This document shows positions 9,057 through 18,675 of a DNA stretch of 64,000 nt, piece by piece. Origin of the DNA: Thermodesulfovibrio sp. (lineage in GTDB: Bacteria; Nitrospirota; Thermodesulfovibrionia; Thermodesulfovibrionales; UBA6898); the NCBI GenBank assembly GCA_013824615.1, contig PNOC01000007.1, positions 1 to 64,000 on the forward strand, given 5' to 3'. The notes under the pieces are model-generated. The model saw nothing but the letters and a program-made list of their open reading frames with translations, did no database searches and was not told where the DNA came from. The first letter of the stretch is position 1. Every line of letters begins with the position of its first letter. The position numbers and the translations under genes are program-made.

Positions 9057-10013
9057 CTAAACAAAAAGTGAACTTATTGATGACTCCTCATTGATCCTTT
9101 TGATCGCCTCGCCAAGCAGAGACGCAATACTCAAAACGGTCAGCTTGCCGCAATGCTCCTGTTTGCTGTTCAGCGGGGTGGTATTCGTCACGATCATTTC
9201 TTCGATAGCCGAATTATTGATGCGTTCCACCGCGGCGCCCGAAAGAATGGCATGCGTGCAGGCGGCAGAGACTCTCCTGGCACCCTTGCCTTTCAGGGCT
9301 GAAGCTGCCTGAACCATGGTTCCGGCAGTGTCGACCATGTCATCCAGCAACAGGGTATCGCGGCCCATCACATCACCGATGACATTCATGATCTCGCACT
9401 CATTCGCCTTCTCTCTGCGCTTGTCGATGATCGCAATCGAGCAGTTCAGGCGCTTCGCAAAAGAGCGGGCGCGTTCAACGCCGCCTGCATCCGGCGACAC
9501 AATAACCAGGTTGTCCTGATCATACTTGTTTTTTATGTAATCCAGCAGGACCGGCGCCGCGTAAAGATTGTCCACGGGGATGTTGAAAAAACCCTGAATC
9601 TGGCCTGCGTGCAGGTCAACAGTCAGGACACGGTTGGTACCGACTGCCGTCACCAGGTCTGCCACCATCTTTGCCGAGATCGGTACGCGGGGCTGCACTT
9701 TTCTGTCCTGCCTCGAATATCCGTAATACGGAATAACCGCCGTAATCCTGCTTGCCGAGGCCCGCTTGAGCGCATCCACAATCAGCAGAAGCTCCATAAG
9801 GTTATCATTGACCGGCATGCTGGTCGGCTGGACGACAAAGGCATCCGAACCCCTGACATTTTCATTCAATCGGACCATAATCTCGCCGTCACTGAAACGG
9901 GAGACGGTTGCATCCCCAAGACTGACACCAAGACACGCAGCAACCTCCTGCGCCAGGCCAGTATGGGCTGTCCCTGTAAAAAGTCGTAATCCCTGGGGCA
10001 TAATGTTGTTCAC
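9057..10013 (-). CDS. prs: Ribose-phosphate pyrophosphokinase (PRPP synthetase)
   Basis: Makes phosphoribosyl pyrophosphate from ribose 5-phosphate and ATP for nucleotide, His and Trp synthesis. The 318 residues match the class I family: [18 protein letters not shown] near the start, YGYSRQDRK, the flexible loop with DKRRE, and the PRPP-binding DDMVDTAGT. The GTG start at 10013 sits just after AGGAGAGGAG; an ATG four codons on is a possible alternative. tRNA-Gln and ispE lie upstream in the same direction. Confidence 0.97.
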   Translation of the reverse strand: MNNIMPQGLRLFTGTAHTGLAQEVAACLGVSLGDATVSRFSDGEIMVRLNENVRGSDAFVVQPTSMPVNDNLMELLLIVDALKRASASRITAVIPYYGYSRQDRKVQPRVPISAKMVADLVTAVGTNRVLTVDLHAGQIQGFFNIPVDNLYAAPVLLDYIKNKYDQDNLVIVSPDAGGVERARSFAKRLNCSIAIIDKRREKANECEIMNVIGDVMGRDTLLLDDMVDTAGTMVQAASALKGKGARRVSAACTHAILSGAAVERINNSAIEEMIVTNTTPLNSKQEHCGKLTVLSIASLLGEAIKRINEESSISSLFV

Positions 10014-10079
10014 AACTCCTCTCCTGACGGCCTCGCAAAAAATCCGTCTATTCTATCTTTTTCAACAGCCGACGCTCTG

Positions 10080-10154
10080 TGGCTGGGGCGGGAGGATTCG
10101 AACCTCCAAATGGGAGATCCAAAATCTCCTGACTTGCCGTTTGTCGACGCCCCA
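10080..10154 (-). tRNA. tRNA-Gln (anticodon TTG)
   Basis: Read on the minus strand, the acceptor stem TGGGGCG pairs with CGCCCCA. The anticodon stem GGAGA/TCTCC encloses loop TTTTGGA with anticodon TTG, and the T arm GGAGGTTCGAATCCTCC is canonical. The gene encodes its own CCA (10082-10080). It lies between ispE and prs, an arrangement seen in Geobacter-like genomes. Confidence 0.97.
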
Positions 10155-10159
10155 ATATA

Positions 10160-11011
10160 TTATCCTTGTTCTCCATCGACGATCGTGTCAGCTGCACACG
10201 ACCAGGTGTCAGTAAAACTTTCCGACGCCCTGCGGGCATCCTCCGGCGATCTGAAGACACCAAAAACCGTGGACCCGCTCCCGCTCATAAGCGAGAACTC
10301 TGCACCCTGTTCCAGCAGCCTCGCTTTAAGGGCGGCAATCACCTGATACCGGGAGATGACCGCATCTTCAAGATCATTAAACGCCAACCGCTTCAGAGTA
10401 CTGAAATCACTCCGGCCAAGAGCTTGACAGAATAGTTTAATATCGACTGTTTTTTTTGTCAACATTCTGTAATTTCCGTAGGCCCAGGCAGTTGCGATCC
10501 CTATATCAGGTTTTAACAGGAGCAGGGCATGGGAACGAACGCTTCCCGCAGGCAGCGGGGTCACTTTTTCTCCCCTTCCCGCTACCAGGGCGCAGGGTGG
10601 ACCAATAAAGAAAGGGATGTCAGAACCGAGTTTTGAACCTAAAGTCCTCAGTTCCTGATCATGGAGACCCAGCTTCCAGAGTCTGTTGAGACCGATGAGA
10701 GCCGCCGCTGCATCACTGCTGCCTCCGCCGAGCCCGGCGGCTGAGGGAATGCTCTTCTGAAGCGTTATAAGGGCGCCGTGGCTGCAGCCCGCAGCCTCCT
10801 GCAGAAGCTCTGCAGCGCGGTAGACCAGGTTCTCCCTGGCAGGAAGATCCATTGCGGAGGCGAGTTCCAGAGTCCCGTGCTCCTCAAAAACAAGCGTGTC
10901 ATGCAGGCTGATGCTCTGCATGATGCTGATAATGTCATGGTACCCATCGTCTCTTCTCCCGGCAACCTGGAGGAACCAGTTGATCTTGGCCGGAGCCTTA
11001 ACAACGATCAC
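10160..11011 (-). CDS. ispE: 4-diphosphocytidyl-2-C-methyl-D-erythritol kinase
   Basis: GHMP-family kinase of the non-mevalonate (MEP) isoprenoid pathway. Residues 5-12 APAKINWF, the ATP loop PSAAGLGGGSSDAAAAL near residue 90, GSDIPFF and the late SGSGSTVFG motif identify it; length 283 is normal. The GTG start overlaps the stop of the upstream TPR lipoprotein by four bases (GTGA). Followed by tRNA-Gln and prs. Confidence 0.96.
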   Translation of the reverse strand: MIVVKAPAKINWFLQVAGRRDDGYHDIISIMQSISLHDTLVFEEHGTLELASAMDLPARENLVYRAAELLQEAAGCSHGALITLQKSIPSAAGLGGGSSDAAAALIGLNRLWKLGLHDQELRTLGSKLGSDIPFFIGPPCALVAGRGEKVTPLPAGSVRSHALLLLKPDIGIATAWAYGNYRMLTKKTVDIKLFCQALGRSDFSTLKRLAFNDLEDAVISRYQVIAALKARLLEQGAEFSLMSGSGSTVFGVFRSPEDARRASESFTDTWSCAADTIVDGEQG

Positions 11012-12702
11012 CTGTTTTTTTCAAACTCCTGTATCTTCTTTTCGACTCTCTCCTTCAGCCCCTCTTCCTTCTCATGGTTTTTCAAGGACCGCCGCCAATG
11101 TTCCAATGCCTTTTCCCTCTTATGCAACGCATGATATACATCCCCCATATGCTCAAAAAGCATCGGGTCCTCGGTGGTTATGGTCACCGCCTTTTCGAGC
11201 TGCTCGATCGCCTGCTCAAAATTCCCCAAGCGGTAGAGGACCCACCCATAGCTGTCAAGTATATACCCATTGTCAGGTTTTACTGCGAGAGCGCGCTCAA
11301 TCAGCTCCCTGGCCTCCTGAAGGTTCATATTCTTGTCAGCATAATAGTACCCCAGGTAGTTCAAAGCATCCGCATTCCTCGGGTTCAGCTCAAGTGTTTT
11401 TTTCAAAGCCCCGACCATGGCATCAAACCGCTCGGCCTTGTCATATACCATAGCCAGATTAAAATAGAGTTCCTCATTGTCTTTAAACCGTACAATGGCG
11501 TCCAGGAGTACTGCCTCTGCCTTTACATAGGCTTTGGTCCGGAGATGGGCCATGGCCAGAGAGAGGAAAATCTCGGGTTTGTCTTTGTCGAACGCCAGGA
11601 CTTCCTCGAACATTTTGATCGCCTCGTCATCCTTTTTCTGTTTTGAATAAATAATGGCCAGATGCAAAAAGGCATTGACGTTTTTGGGTTCCTGTATGAT
11701 TATTTTTTTGAATTCGGCCAGCGCCTCGTCGAAACGGTCCATTTCTTCGAGTACCAGAGCCAGATAATAACGGACAGCCGTTTTTTCAGAACCGCCTGCC
11801 AGCGCCGTTCTGAACTCGTCGAGGGAGCGTTCAAAGGCCCTGGTTTCGTAGTAGAGCAGGCCCAGCCGAACATGCATATCAACATTTTCGGGTTGCTGGC
11901 TGCTGAGGATCAGAAACTCATCAATCGCCTTCCCGAGCGACTTCTGTTTCACATAAATCTGAGCAATCCGCTCCCGGGCCTGCCGGTGCAGAGGGTTGTG
12001 TCGCAGCGTGGTCTCGTAGTCAGCAAGGGCCTCGGGATAGCGCTCCAGCATCTCCCTGATGATTCCCAGCTTGAAATAGACTCCCTCAAGTTGCCTGATC
12101 TCAAGCACCCTTTTCAAATATTCTTCTGCACGGGTATACTCCTTCCGGTCGAGGTAGATTGACCCGATATAATCGAGGGCAACAAATTCGTCAGGGTCCT
12201 TCTGGACAACCTTGTTGAAAGCGTCAAGGGCATCCTCTACCAGGTCGTTGTTGTAGTAAACCTTCCCGACAAACATCATAACTTCCGGGTCCTCAGGCGA
12301 CAGTTTTCTGATCCGATCAAGGATTTCAGCAAGTTCCTTGCCCCGTTTTTGACTGTCCAGGATCTCGGCCTGGAGCATAAGAATCCGGATGTGGTCAGGG
12401 TGGTCCCCCAATGCAGATGCAGCCATCGACAAAGCCCCGGGAATATCGCCTTTCCGAAGTAGAAAATGTCCGATCTGGGCCTTGAGATACGGCGATTTCG
12501 GGTCGAACTCGAGAGCCTGTTTATAGTTGGCAAGACTGTTATCCCAATCGCCGGAAATAAACGCCTCGTAACCCAGCATATAGTAATAGTCAGCCTCAAA
12601 GCGGTGCTGCGGTCCGGTTTCGGTCAGAATCTCATGACGCAAACCGGTGCAGGCAGACAGAAGCAGGAGCAGAGTTGCAAGGCAGATTTCCTTAATTTTC
12701 AT
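11008..12702 (-). CDS. TPR-repeat lipoprotein
   Basis: A 564-residue protein with a lipoprotein signal (lipobox LLSAC at residues 15-19), so it should be anchored to a membrane through a lipidated Cys. The rest is a nearly continuous array of about 14 tetratricopeptide repeats with typical pairs such as YYMLGYEAFISGDWDNSLA and ALNYLGYYYADKNMNLQEA. It ends in a charged coiled tail. TPR arrays scaffold protein complexes; the client is not evident. It is translationally coupled to ispE and lies just after lolA. Proteins of this type next to ispE are common in delta-like lineages and have no firm role. Confidence 0.85.
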   Translation of the reverse strand: MKIKEICLATLLLLLSACTGLRHEILTETGPQHRFEADYYYMLGYEAFISGDWDNSLANYKQALEFDPKSPYLKAQIGHFLLRKGDIPGALSMAASALGDHPDHIRILMLQAEILDSQKRGKELAEILDRIRKLSPEDPEVMMFVGKVYYNNDLVEDALDAFNKVVQKDPDEFVALDYIGSIYLDRKEYTRAEEYLKRVLEIRQLEGVYFKLGIIREMLERYPEALADYETTLRHNPLHRQARERIAQIYVKQKSLGKAIDEFLILSSQQPENVDMHVRLGLLYYETRAFERSLDEFRTALAGGSEKTAVRYYLALVLEEMDRFDEALAEFKKIIIQEPKNVNAFLHLAIIYSKQKKDDEAIKMFEEVLAFDKDKPEIFLSLAMAHLRTKAYVKAEAVLLDAIVRFKDNEELYFNLAMVYDKAERFDAMVGALKKTLELNPRNADALNYLGYYYADKNMNLQEARELIERALAVKPDNGYILDSYGWVLYRLGNFEQAIEQLEKAVTITTEDPMLFEHMGDVYHALHKREKALEHWRRSLKNHEKEEGLKERVEKKIQEFEKNR

Positions 12703-12763
12703 TGTATATTATGACACAAAAAAAAGGGTATTCACCAAAAAACAAAAGACTGCTCAGCCGCAC

Positions 12764-13399
12764 TCAAAGGCCCTGATCAAAGATGCTGACTCCCTTTGGG
12801 ACCGACAGGTCAAAAAGGCTGTCCTTCAGTCCGGTGTTCACCCTGGTGTCCCTCAGCTCTATCTCGATCACATTTGAACGGCTGTCATAAATAGTAAACG
12901 CTTTGATCGGAAATCCCTCGCTGGTCAGGACCATGCGGATAGAGGTTATCGTCCCCATGGCGTTGCGCGGCTTCAGCGTGAGCTCATTCCCCTTAACGGT
13001 AATCGTGAATTCCTCTGCTATCCTGCCAAGCCCGCCGAGAAGGGCAACCGGAGTCTGGCCATAAGTATCTTTATCAAACCGTGCACGGTAAGCCTGACTC
13101 TCACCCTTTTTGAAAATCAATATGGACTCGTTGTTGACAATAATATCCTGTGCCGCATTCCCCCGGTAAACCCATTTCATCTTCAGCGGCGGCTTTATAA
13201 AGAAATCACCCTTATAGGTATCGGTCCTTTTGAGGTCTTTGATCGTACTCTTCTGGGTAAAACTCCCCCTGATATCCGTAACCCCCTCGTAAGCCTTCTG
13301 GAGCCTGCCAATCTTGTCATCAGGCTCAGAGCCTATACCCGTCCCTGCGAATACAAACAGAGTCAGCAGTGCCACGATCATCGTGCGTACATGTTCCAT
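12764..13399 (-). CDS. lolA: Outer-membrane lipoprotein carrier LolA
   Basis: Periplasmic chaperone that carries lipoproteins from LolCDE to the outer membrane. A signal peptide covers about residues 1-24 (ending near GTGIGS). The mature part has the LolA pattern: an N-terminal RGSFTQKS segment, then GDFFIKPPLKMKWVY and a late IRMVLTSEGFPIKAFTIYD. The GGGAGG site allows either ATG 13399 or TTG 13405; the latter overlaps the ftsK stop. Its presence supports a diderm cell with lipoprotein sorting, and the TPR lipoprotein next door could be cargo. Confidence 0.85.
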   Translation of the reverse strand: MEHVRTMIVALLTLFVFAGTGIGSEPDDKIGRLQKAYEGVTDIRGSFTQKSTIKDLKRTDTYKGDFFIKPPLKMKWVYRGNAAQDIIVNNESILIFKKGESQAYRARFDKDTYGQTPVALLGGLGRIAEEFTITVKGNELTLKPRNAMGTITSIRMVLTSEGFPIKAFTIYDSRSNVIEIELRDTRVNTGLKDSLFDLSVPKGVSIFDQGL

Positions 13400-13401
13400 T
13401 G

Positions 13402-15516
13402 TCAATTATGCCTCCCTATATAGTCCCTTGGTTTTCCTGCTCCCTTGGGAGGACCGACAAGGCCGTCATCTCCCATGATCTCCATGATTCTCGCCGCACG
13501 GTTATATCCGATTTTGAACTTGCGCTGAAGAGATGAAATCGAGATCTCACCGACAGATTCAGCAAATTCAACCGCCTTGTAGTACATCTCATCACGTTCG
13601 GCTGACTGCTCGTCAGAGACAGGCGCCTCAACCGGTATCTCCTCAAATATGGTATAGTCCGGTCTCCCCTGTGCTGCGATGAAATCGGTCACCGATTTTA
13701 TCTCGGTTTCGGTAACCAGCGCCCCGTGGACACGCACCAGCCGCTCTCCGGGCTGCAGGAGGAGCATATCCCCCTTGCCCAGAAGCTGCTCAGCACCCTG
13801 TGAATCAAGAATAGTCCTCGAATCGATCTTCGAAAACACCTTGAACGATATCCGGGCCGGGAAATTCGCCTTGATCAGGCCGGTAATGACATCAACCGAA
13901 GGCCGCTGAGTCGCGATGATCAGATGAATACCCGCGGCGCGCGCCATCTGGGCAAGCCGTGCAATAGAATCTTCAACTTCCTTGGAAGACGAAAACATCA
14001 GGTCTGCCAGTTCATCGATGAACACGATTATGTATGGCAGCCGCTCTTCCTCCGATGCCTTGCTGTTAAAGCCGTCGATATTCCTGGCTCCTTTTTCAGC
14101 CAGCAGCCGGTAGCGCCTCTCCATCTCGAAGACCATCTTGCGGAGGGCTTCGGAGGCGCTCTTGGGATTGGTGATGATCGGCGAAATCAGATGAGGGACA
14201 TTTTCATAAATCGAGAGTTCGAGCAGCTTGGGATCGATCATCAGCATCTTCACCTCACGGGGGGTCGCCTTATAAAGTATGCTCATGACCATGGAGTTGA
14301 TAGAGACACTCTTTCCTGCTCCGGTTGCCCCGGCCACCAGCAGATGCGGCATCCGGGCAAGGTCCGCCACTATCGGACTGCCGGAGATATCCTTTCCCAG
14401 TGCAAGGGTCAGCTTCGACTGGTTCTTTCCAAACTCCTCCGAGGCGAGAATATCCCTGAGCGAGACGATTGCTCTTTTCTTGTTCGGCACCTCGATGCCG
14501 ATCGTAGCCTTGCCGGGAATAGGAGATACGCGGATGCTCTGCGCCTTTAAGGCAAGCGCGAGATCGTCCGCAAGCGAGACCACCCGGTTAATCTTTATGC
14601 CCGGGGCAGGCTCGAACTCATAGAGTGTCACCACCGGCCCCTGGTCTATGCGGGTGATCGTTCCCTGTACATCAAAGTCGGCCAGCTTCGTCTTGAGATT
14701 TGCAGAGTTAATCCGTATATCTTCATCCGTATCGCGCACCGAGGACAGGTCATACGTGGTCAGAAAGTCAAGAGAAGGAAGAGTGTAGCCATCTTTGGAA
14801 GAGAGCTTCCGTTCTGTCTGCGGTCTGGCAGGCTGCGGCCGCTCGACCGACCGGGTAATGAGAGGGAGTTCGTCAGAAACCGGAAGCAGTTGAGGCTCAG
14901 GATCCTCCGGTTCAGGTCTGATGATAATATCCTCCTCATCCAGGATACCTTTCGCCGGCACCGTTGCCTCTGAAGACTTTCGCCCATATGTTTCAAGACC
15001 AATGCCGGGCAGAGTCAGAGAGCTCACCGGAACCGGGCTTACCAGAATAAGAGCCGATAGAAACATGGAAATGCCAACGAGGTACGCTCCAAGCTGAGAC
15101 AGGTACTGTTCGAGAAATGCTGCACTGTAATATCCGAACAATCCTCCCGGTTTAATGGCAAAGCTGAAATTGAAGGTCTCCCCAAGCAGGGCCAGCATAA
15201 TGGAGGCTGACAGGAAAAAAAGCAGAAAACCCGCATATGGAGTCCTGCCATGCTCACGAATGAACATTGCGCGCACAGCGAGGAACAGCACCAGGATCGG
15301 GATACCATATGAAGGATACCCCAGCAGGGACATGATGACGTCAGAGAGATAGGCCCCTACCACACCACCGTAATTACGCGCAGAGTTACTGGTAAACGTG
15401 AGAAATGAAGGGTCCCACGGGTAGTAGGAATAAATACACAGCCCGAGATAGATACTCCCAACCGCCGCGCTGACCGCCAGTATCTCTTCGCGTGCCCTCT
15501 TTAACTTCTCAGTCAT
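13402..15516 (-). CDS. ftsK: DNA translocase FtsK/SpoIIIE
   Basis: Septal DNA pump that clears and aligns chromosome termini during division. The 704-residue protein has about four transmembrane helices in residues 15-170 and a short linker to about 240, much shorter than in E. coli. The RecA-like motor follows, with Walker A GATGAGKSVS near residue 395 and Walker B IIVFIDELADL. A C-terminal winged-helix gamma domain (about 640-704) reads KOPS sequences. It precedes lolA with an end-to-start junction. Confidence 0.96.
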   Translation of the reverse strand: MTEKLKRAREEILAVSAAVGSIYLGLCIYSYYPWDPSFLTFTSNSARNYGGVVGAYLSDVIMSLLGYPSYGIPILVLFLAVRAMFIREHGRTPYAGFLLFFLSASIMLALLGETFNFSFAIKPGGLFGYYSAAFLEQYLSQLGAYLVGISMFLSALILVSPVPVSSLTLPGIGLETYGRKSSEATVPAKGILDEEDIIIRPEPEDPEPQLLPVSDELPLITRSVERPQPARPQTERKLSSKDGYTLPSLDFLTTYDLSSVRDTDEDIRINSANLKTKLADFDVQGTITRIDQGPVVTLYEFEPAPGIKINRVVSLADDLALALKAQSIRVSPIPGKATIGIEVPNKKRAIVSLRDILASEEFGKNQSKLTLALGKDISGSPIVADLARMPHLLVAGATGAGKSVSINSMVMSILYKATPREVKMLMIDPKLLELSIYENVPHLISPIITNPKSASEALRKMVFEMERRYRLLAEKGARNIDGFNSKASEEERLPYIIVFIDELADLMFSSSKEVEDSIARLAQMARAAGIHLIIATQRPSVDVITGLIKANFPARISFKVFSKIDSRTILDSQGAEQLLGKGDMLLLQPGERLVRVHGALVTETEIKSVTDFIAAQGRPDYTIFEEIPVEAPVSDEQSAERDEMYYKAVEFAESVGEISISSLQRKFKIGYNRAARIMEIMGDDGLVGPPKGAGKPRDYIGRHN

Positions 15517-15574
15517 GTTTCATTATAACAATTGAAGCGTCAAATCCGGCAATGCCTCTGCCCCGGCGCACTGC

Positions 15575-17314
15575 CTATCGCCCGGCAAGTTCAGTCAGGC
15601 CCTCTGCCGCCCTTTTCAGGCCCGGAGATATCTTGAGGGCTTTTTCGAAGAAACTCCTCGCCCGCGTAGGAAATCCCAGCTGCAGAAAAACAAACCCCAG
15701 CTCCGTGGGATAATCAGCATTCAGAGGTTCAAGCACGCTTGCCCGTTCGAAGGCTTTCACTGCAGGTTTCATTCTGTTCTGTCGGAGCAGTGCAAGTCCA
15801 TAATAATAGTGATAGACGGCAACCCTGTTATCGAAATAGGTTGCCTGGCCGAAGAGGAGTTCAGCCTCCCGGTAAATCCGGCTGTTGAAAGCAGCCCTGC
15901 CCTCGGCAAACTTTCTCCGGGCCTGTGTCTGCTTATCATCCTTTGCCTCTGCCTTGACCTGCTTCTTTGCATCATACTCGCGCCTTTTTTCCGGGACCGA
16001 CAGGGTCGCATAGGCTTCATAGATATAGGAGAATATATCACTTAATTTCCCCTTGACCGAGGCATCGTCAAGCGTGAAGTGAATGTCAGGATGATATTTT
16101 TTTGCAGCCGTGTAGTAGGCTTTTTTTATCTCGGAAGAGGTTGCCGTCTTCGTGAGACCGAGCACCTCATAATACCCGGTTTCCCTGCAGCCGGCATGCA
16201 GGATATGAATGCCCTCGGCATCAAAGGGGTCAGCACCTGAGCGGGCAGCGTCCGCCGGCGCCTCATCCGCCTGAACAGAGGCTTCCCCGGCTTCTGCTTG
16301 AGCAGCCGCCTCCGTGTGGGGCTGCACAAGCAGAAGCCGCGCACAGAAGAGGGCATAGAGCACCTTGATGGTTTCGTCTTCACTAACCCCCACTGACTTG
16401 AGAATCTGGCCGAGCGTTTTATTTCCATCAATCAGGTCAACCACCTGTCTGCCGGCGCTGTCCAGTGAAATGTCCTGAAAAAGCTGCCCGGAATCTGGTG
16501 ACAGCACCGGAATGCTGCCCAGTTCCGGCAGCTCAGAGAGCATGTCAGCGGTATTGTCCATCCGCCGTATCCCGTAATAAATAAGGTTTGAAGGGGAGAG
16601 CTTCAGCGTTATAACTGCGTCCGGAGGAAGCGGGGTTTCCTTGAATTCAAAACTGCCGTCCTGCAGCGTAAACAGGCTGAGAATAATCTGCTCTACCTGC
16701 TGCCTGATGACCGGGACGAGCTCCTGTGGTTTGAGATAGCCAAGCTTGACCAGTGCCACCCCTTGTTTCAGCCCTGTCTTACGCATCTCCTCAACAGTCC
16801 GGTCATACTGCTCAGTGGTTATCCTCCCCTGCTTCAGGAGAACGTCCCCAAGCCGGTCTTCCTGCTGGTTCGAGGCTGAAAAGATCATATCACCGTCGCG
16901 GATATATATCTTCTTGGTTACGGGACCATACTGAATAGTCATGATGCCGGTCTTCCTGTTCCTGTGGAGACCTATCAGTGTGTCCGCAAACCTGAAATCA
17001 TTAATCAGTCCACTGAACAATCCCTTGGTGCGCACTCCCAGCCGGACTCCGGCGGGTTCGATGCAGGACCAGACAACCTCCCCGCCGACAGCATTTTCAG
17101 GGTTGCTCATAGTAATGTTGACAATATCGCCCTTGCTGATAACAGTAGAACCTTCGACGAGTACGCCGACCCCATCCAGCGAATAGTCGACTATTCTGGC
17201 CCTGATCACCCTGTTTCTGAAGGTGATCGGAACCTCACGCGTCTTTTGGTATCTTCTGAATTTTCTCTTGTCTCTTGAGACCATGCCGTATTTTTGTCCT
17301 CCGGATATATTCAT
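15575..17314 (-). CDS. PilZ - DUF4388 - DnaJ - TPR fusion protein
   Basis: A 579-residue multidomain protein. Residues 12-110 look like a PilZ domain that binds cyclic di-GMP: an Arg-rich RKFRRYQKTR stretch and DYSLDGVGV. Residues ~115-345 match the DUF4388/PATAN-type region, with KIYIRDGDMIFSASNQQEDR. After an Ala/Glu-rich linker, residues ~378-440 form a J-domain with the essential HPD in KKYHPDIHF, which should stimulate DnaK. Residues ~470-579 are TPR repeats. No signal peptide or membrane segment, so cytoplasmic. The start could also be the ATG at 17284. The domain mix suggests a regulated chaperone adaptor, but this is inference. Confidence 0.75.
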   Translation of the reverse strand: MNISGGQKYGMVSRDKRKFRRYQKTREVPITFRNRVIRARIVDYSLDGVGVLVEGSTVISKGDIVNITMSNPENAVGGEVVWSCIEPAGVRLGVRTKGLFSGLINDFRFADTLIGLHRNRKTGIMTIQYGPVTKKIYIRDGDMIFSASNQQEDRLGDVLLKQGRITTEQYDRTVEEMRKTGLKQGVALVKLGYLKPQELVPVIRQQVEQIILSLFTLQDGSFEFKETPLPPDAVITLKLSPSNLIYYGIRRMDNTADMLSELPELGSIPVLSPDSGQLFQDISLDSAGRQVVDLIDGNKTLGQILKSVGVSEDETIKVLYALFCARLLLVQPHTEAAAQAEAGEASVQADEAPADAARSGADPFDAEGIHILHAGCRETGYYEVLGLTKTATSSEIKKAYYTAAKKYHPDIHFTLDDASVKGKLSDIFSYIYEAYATLSVPEKRREYDAKKQVKAEAKDDKQTQARRKFAEGRAAFNSRIYREAELLFGQATYFDNRVAVYHYYYGLALLRQNRMKPAVKAFERASVLEPLNADYPTELGFVFLQLGFPTRARSFFEKALKISPGLKRAAEGLTELAGR

Positions 17315-17327
17315 TAACTATTACTCT

Positions 17328-17915
17328 TCAGTGAAGAAAAGGAATGCGCACCAGCAGCAGATAACCATTCAGGCCCAATAGACTCCCGCAGGCAGCCGAC
17401 AGGACCGCAGCATAGAAAATCCGGGGTGAACCTGCCAGGATCGAGATGGAGGCCAGCACGATCGAGATCTGGATAAGCACCTCGGCATAATCGAAATAAG
17501 GGTCCTTGTTTTTATTGATATCGCGGTCTGCCTCCAGTCTCTTAGCCTCTGCCTCTATCTCCTTTTTTTCCTTCCGGTACCGGGTTTCCTCCTCGCCCAG
17601 CTTTTTTATGGTATCGGTATAACTCTGCAGCAGATCAGGGGACATGGTTTTCTTTCTTTCCAGAAGATTCGTCTCGAACTGAAGCTTCTGCAGCTTATAC
17701 ATATGCTCTCTCATAACCTTTGACTGATAAAATGCCCACTGGTCGGAAGACTGCTGCTGTGCCAGCAGCATCTCTTTCATCGCATTATTGCCCCCCAGTG
17801 ATATAATTGCCAGAACAACGGCAAAAATCGCCGTTGTCAGCGCCACCCTTTTGGTGAAGGTCTTCCCTCTCATCTCTTCGAGTTCTTCAGGATCTGGCAA
17901 TTCGATTTCAGCCAT
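17328..17915 (-). CDS. DUF4337 family membrane protein
   Basis: A 195-residue protein with one N-terminal membrane helix (about 25-43), a long charged coiled-coil (about 70-135, rich in Glu/Lys/Arg) and two C-terminal helices (about 150-192, ending LLLVRIPF). This arrangement and the SDQWAFYQSK segment match DUF4337, a family of unknown function. It ends 13 bases before the PilZ/J-domain gene and may be co-transcribed with it. Confidence 0.65.
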   Translation of the reverse strand: MAEIELPDPEELEEMRGKTFTKRVALTTAIFAVVLAIISLGGNNAMKEMLLAQQQSSDQWAFYQSKVMREHMYKLQKLQFETNLLERKKTMSPDLLQSYTDTIKKLGEEETRYRKEKKEIEAEAKRLEADRDINKNKDPYFDYAEVLIQISIVLASISILAGSPRIFYAAVLSAACGSLLGLNGYLLLVRIPFLH

Positions 17916-17926
17916 ATGACTCCCCC

Positions 17927-17955
17927 TTGGTGTTCACTGCAATTGCTGGTATAAT
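17927..17955 (+). promoter_or_regulatory. Extended -10 promoter of nth
   Basis: TTGGTG (17927-17932), 17 bases, then TATAAT (17950-17955) preceded by TGG, giving an extended -10. Transcription should start near 17962, which argues that translation begins at the later TTG 18018 with its good ribosome site, not at ATG 17964. Confidence 0.7.
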
Positions 17956-18017
17956 ATCACAAAATGCAGACAGAAGATGCATGGCAACTGAGGAGCCCGG
18001 GACAGGAAGGAAACGCG

Positions 18018-18650
18018 TTGGAAAGCAAAAAGAGACTACTCCAGATTATCAGAAAATTGAAAAAAGAATACCCTCAACCGCGGACTGCGTTAAACTTCAG
18101 CAGTCCTTTTGAGCTGCTGGTGGCAACGATCATGTCTGCACAGACGACAGATGCCCAGGTGAACAGGGTGACTTCCGTTCTCTTCAATAAATATACGACG
18201 ATCAAGGCTTTTGCCGATGCCCCGATAAAAACGCTCCAGAAAGACATCAGTTCAGTCAATTTTTTTAACAACAAGGCAAAAAATATTCAGGCCTCAGCTC
18301 AGATGCTGCTCAGGGAGTTCAATGGAAATATCCCTCAAACCATGGCCGAAATAATCAGGCTTCCAGGGGTTGCCCGCAAGACAGGCAATATTGTGCTGTC
18401 GACGATCTACGGCGTCAACGAAGGGATAGCGGTCGATACGCATGTCATGAGGCTTTCCCAGAGACTGGGCCTCTCAACATATGCAGACCCGGTCAGAATC
18501 GAACGTGACCTGATGGAACTGACGCCTCAGAAAGAATGGGCAAACCTGTCCCATCTGCTCGTTCTGCATGGCAGAAATATATGCCAGGCACGAAAACCGA
18601 AGCACGCAGAATGCGTTCTCCGGGACATCTGCCCCTCGAAAGACCTGTAG
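18018..18650 (+). CDS. nth: Endonuclease III, with one cluster Cys replaced by His
   Basis: Base-excision glycosylase/AP lyase for oxidised pyrimidines. Starting at TTG 18018 (GGAAGGA just upstream) gives 210 residues, equal to E. coli Nth. The helix-hairpin-helix LPGVARKTGN with catalytic Lys and the DTHVMRL Asp are present. The C-terminal iron-sulfur region reads CQARKPKHAECVLRDIC: by spacing (C-x6-C-x2-C-x5-C) the second ligand is His, not Cys. Either the cluster is bound by 3Cys/1His or it is unstable. The gene has its own promoter and is followed by repeats. Confidence 0.93.
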   Translation: MESKKRLLQIIRKLKKEYPQPRTALNFSSPFELLVATIMSAQTTDAQVNRVTSVLFNKYTTIKAFADAPIKTLQKDISSVNFFNNKAKNIQASAQMLLREFNGNIPQTMAEIIRLPGVARKTGNIVLSTIYGVNEGIAVDTHVMRLSQRLGLSTYADPVRIERDLMELTPQKEWANLSHLLVLHGRNICQARKPKHAECVLRDICPSKDL

Positions 18651-18675
18651 TCGGCAGCGTTTAACCTTTTGCACC

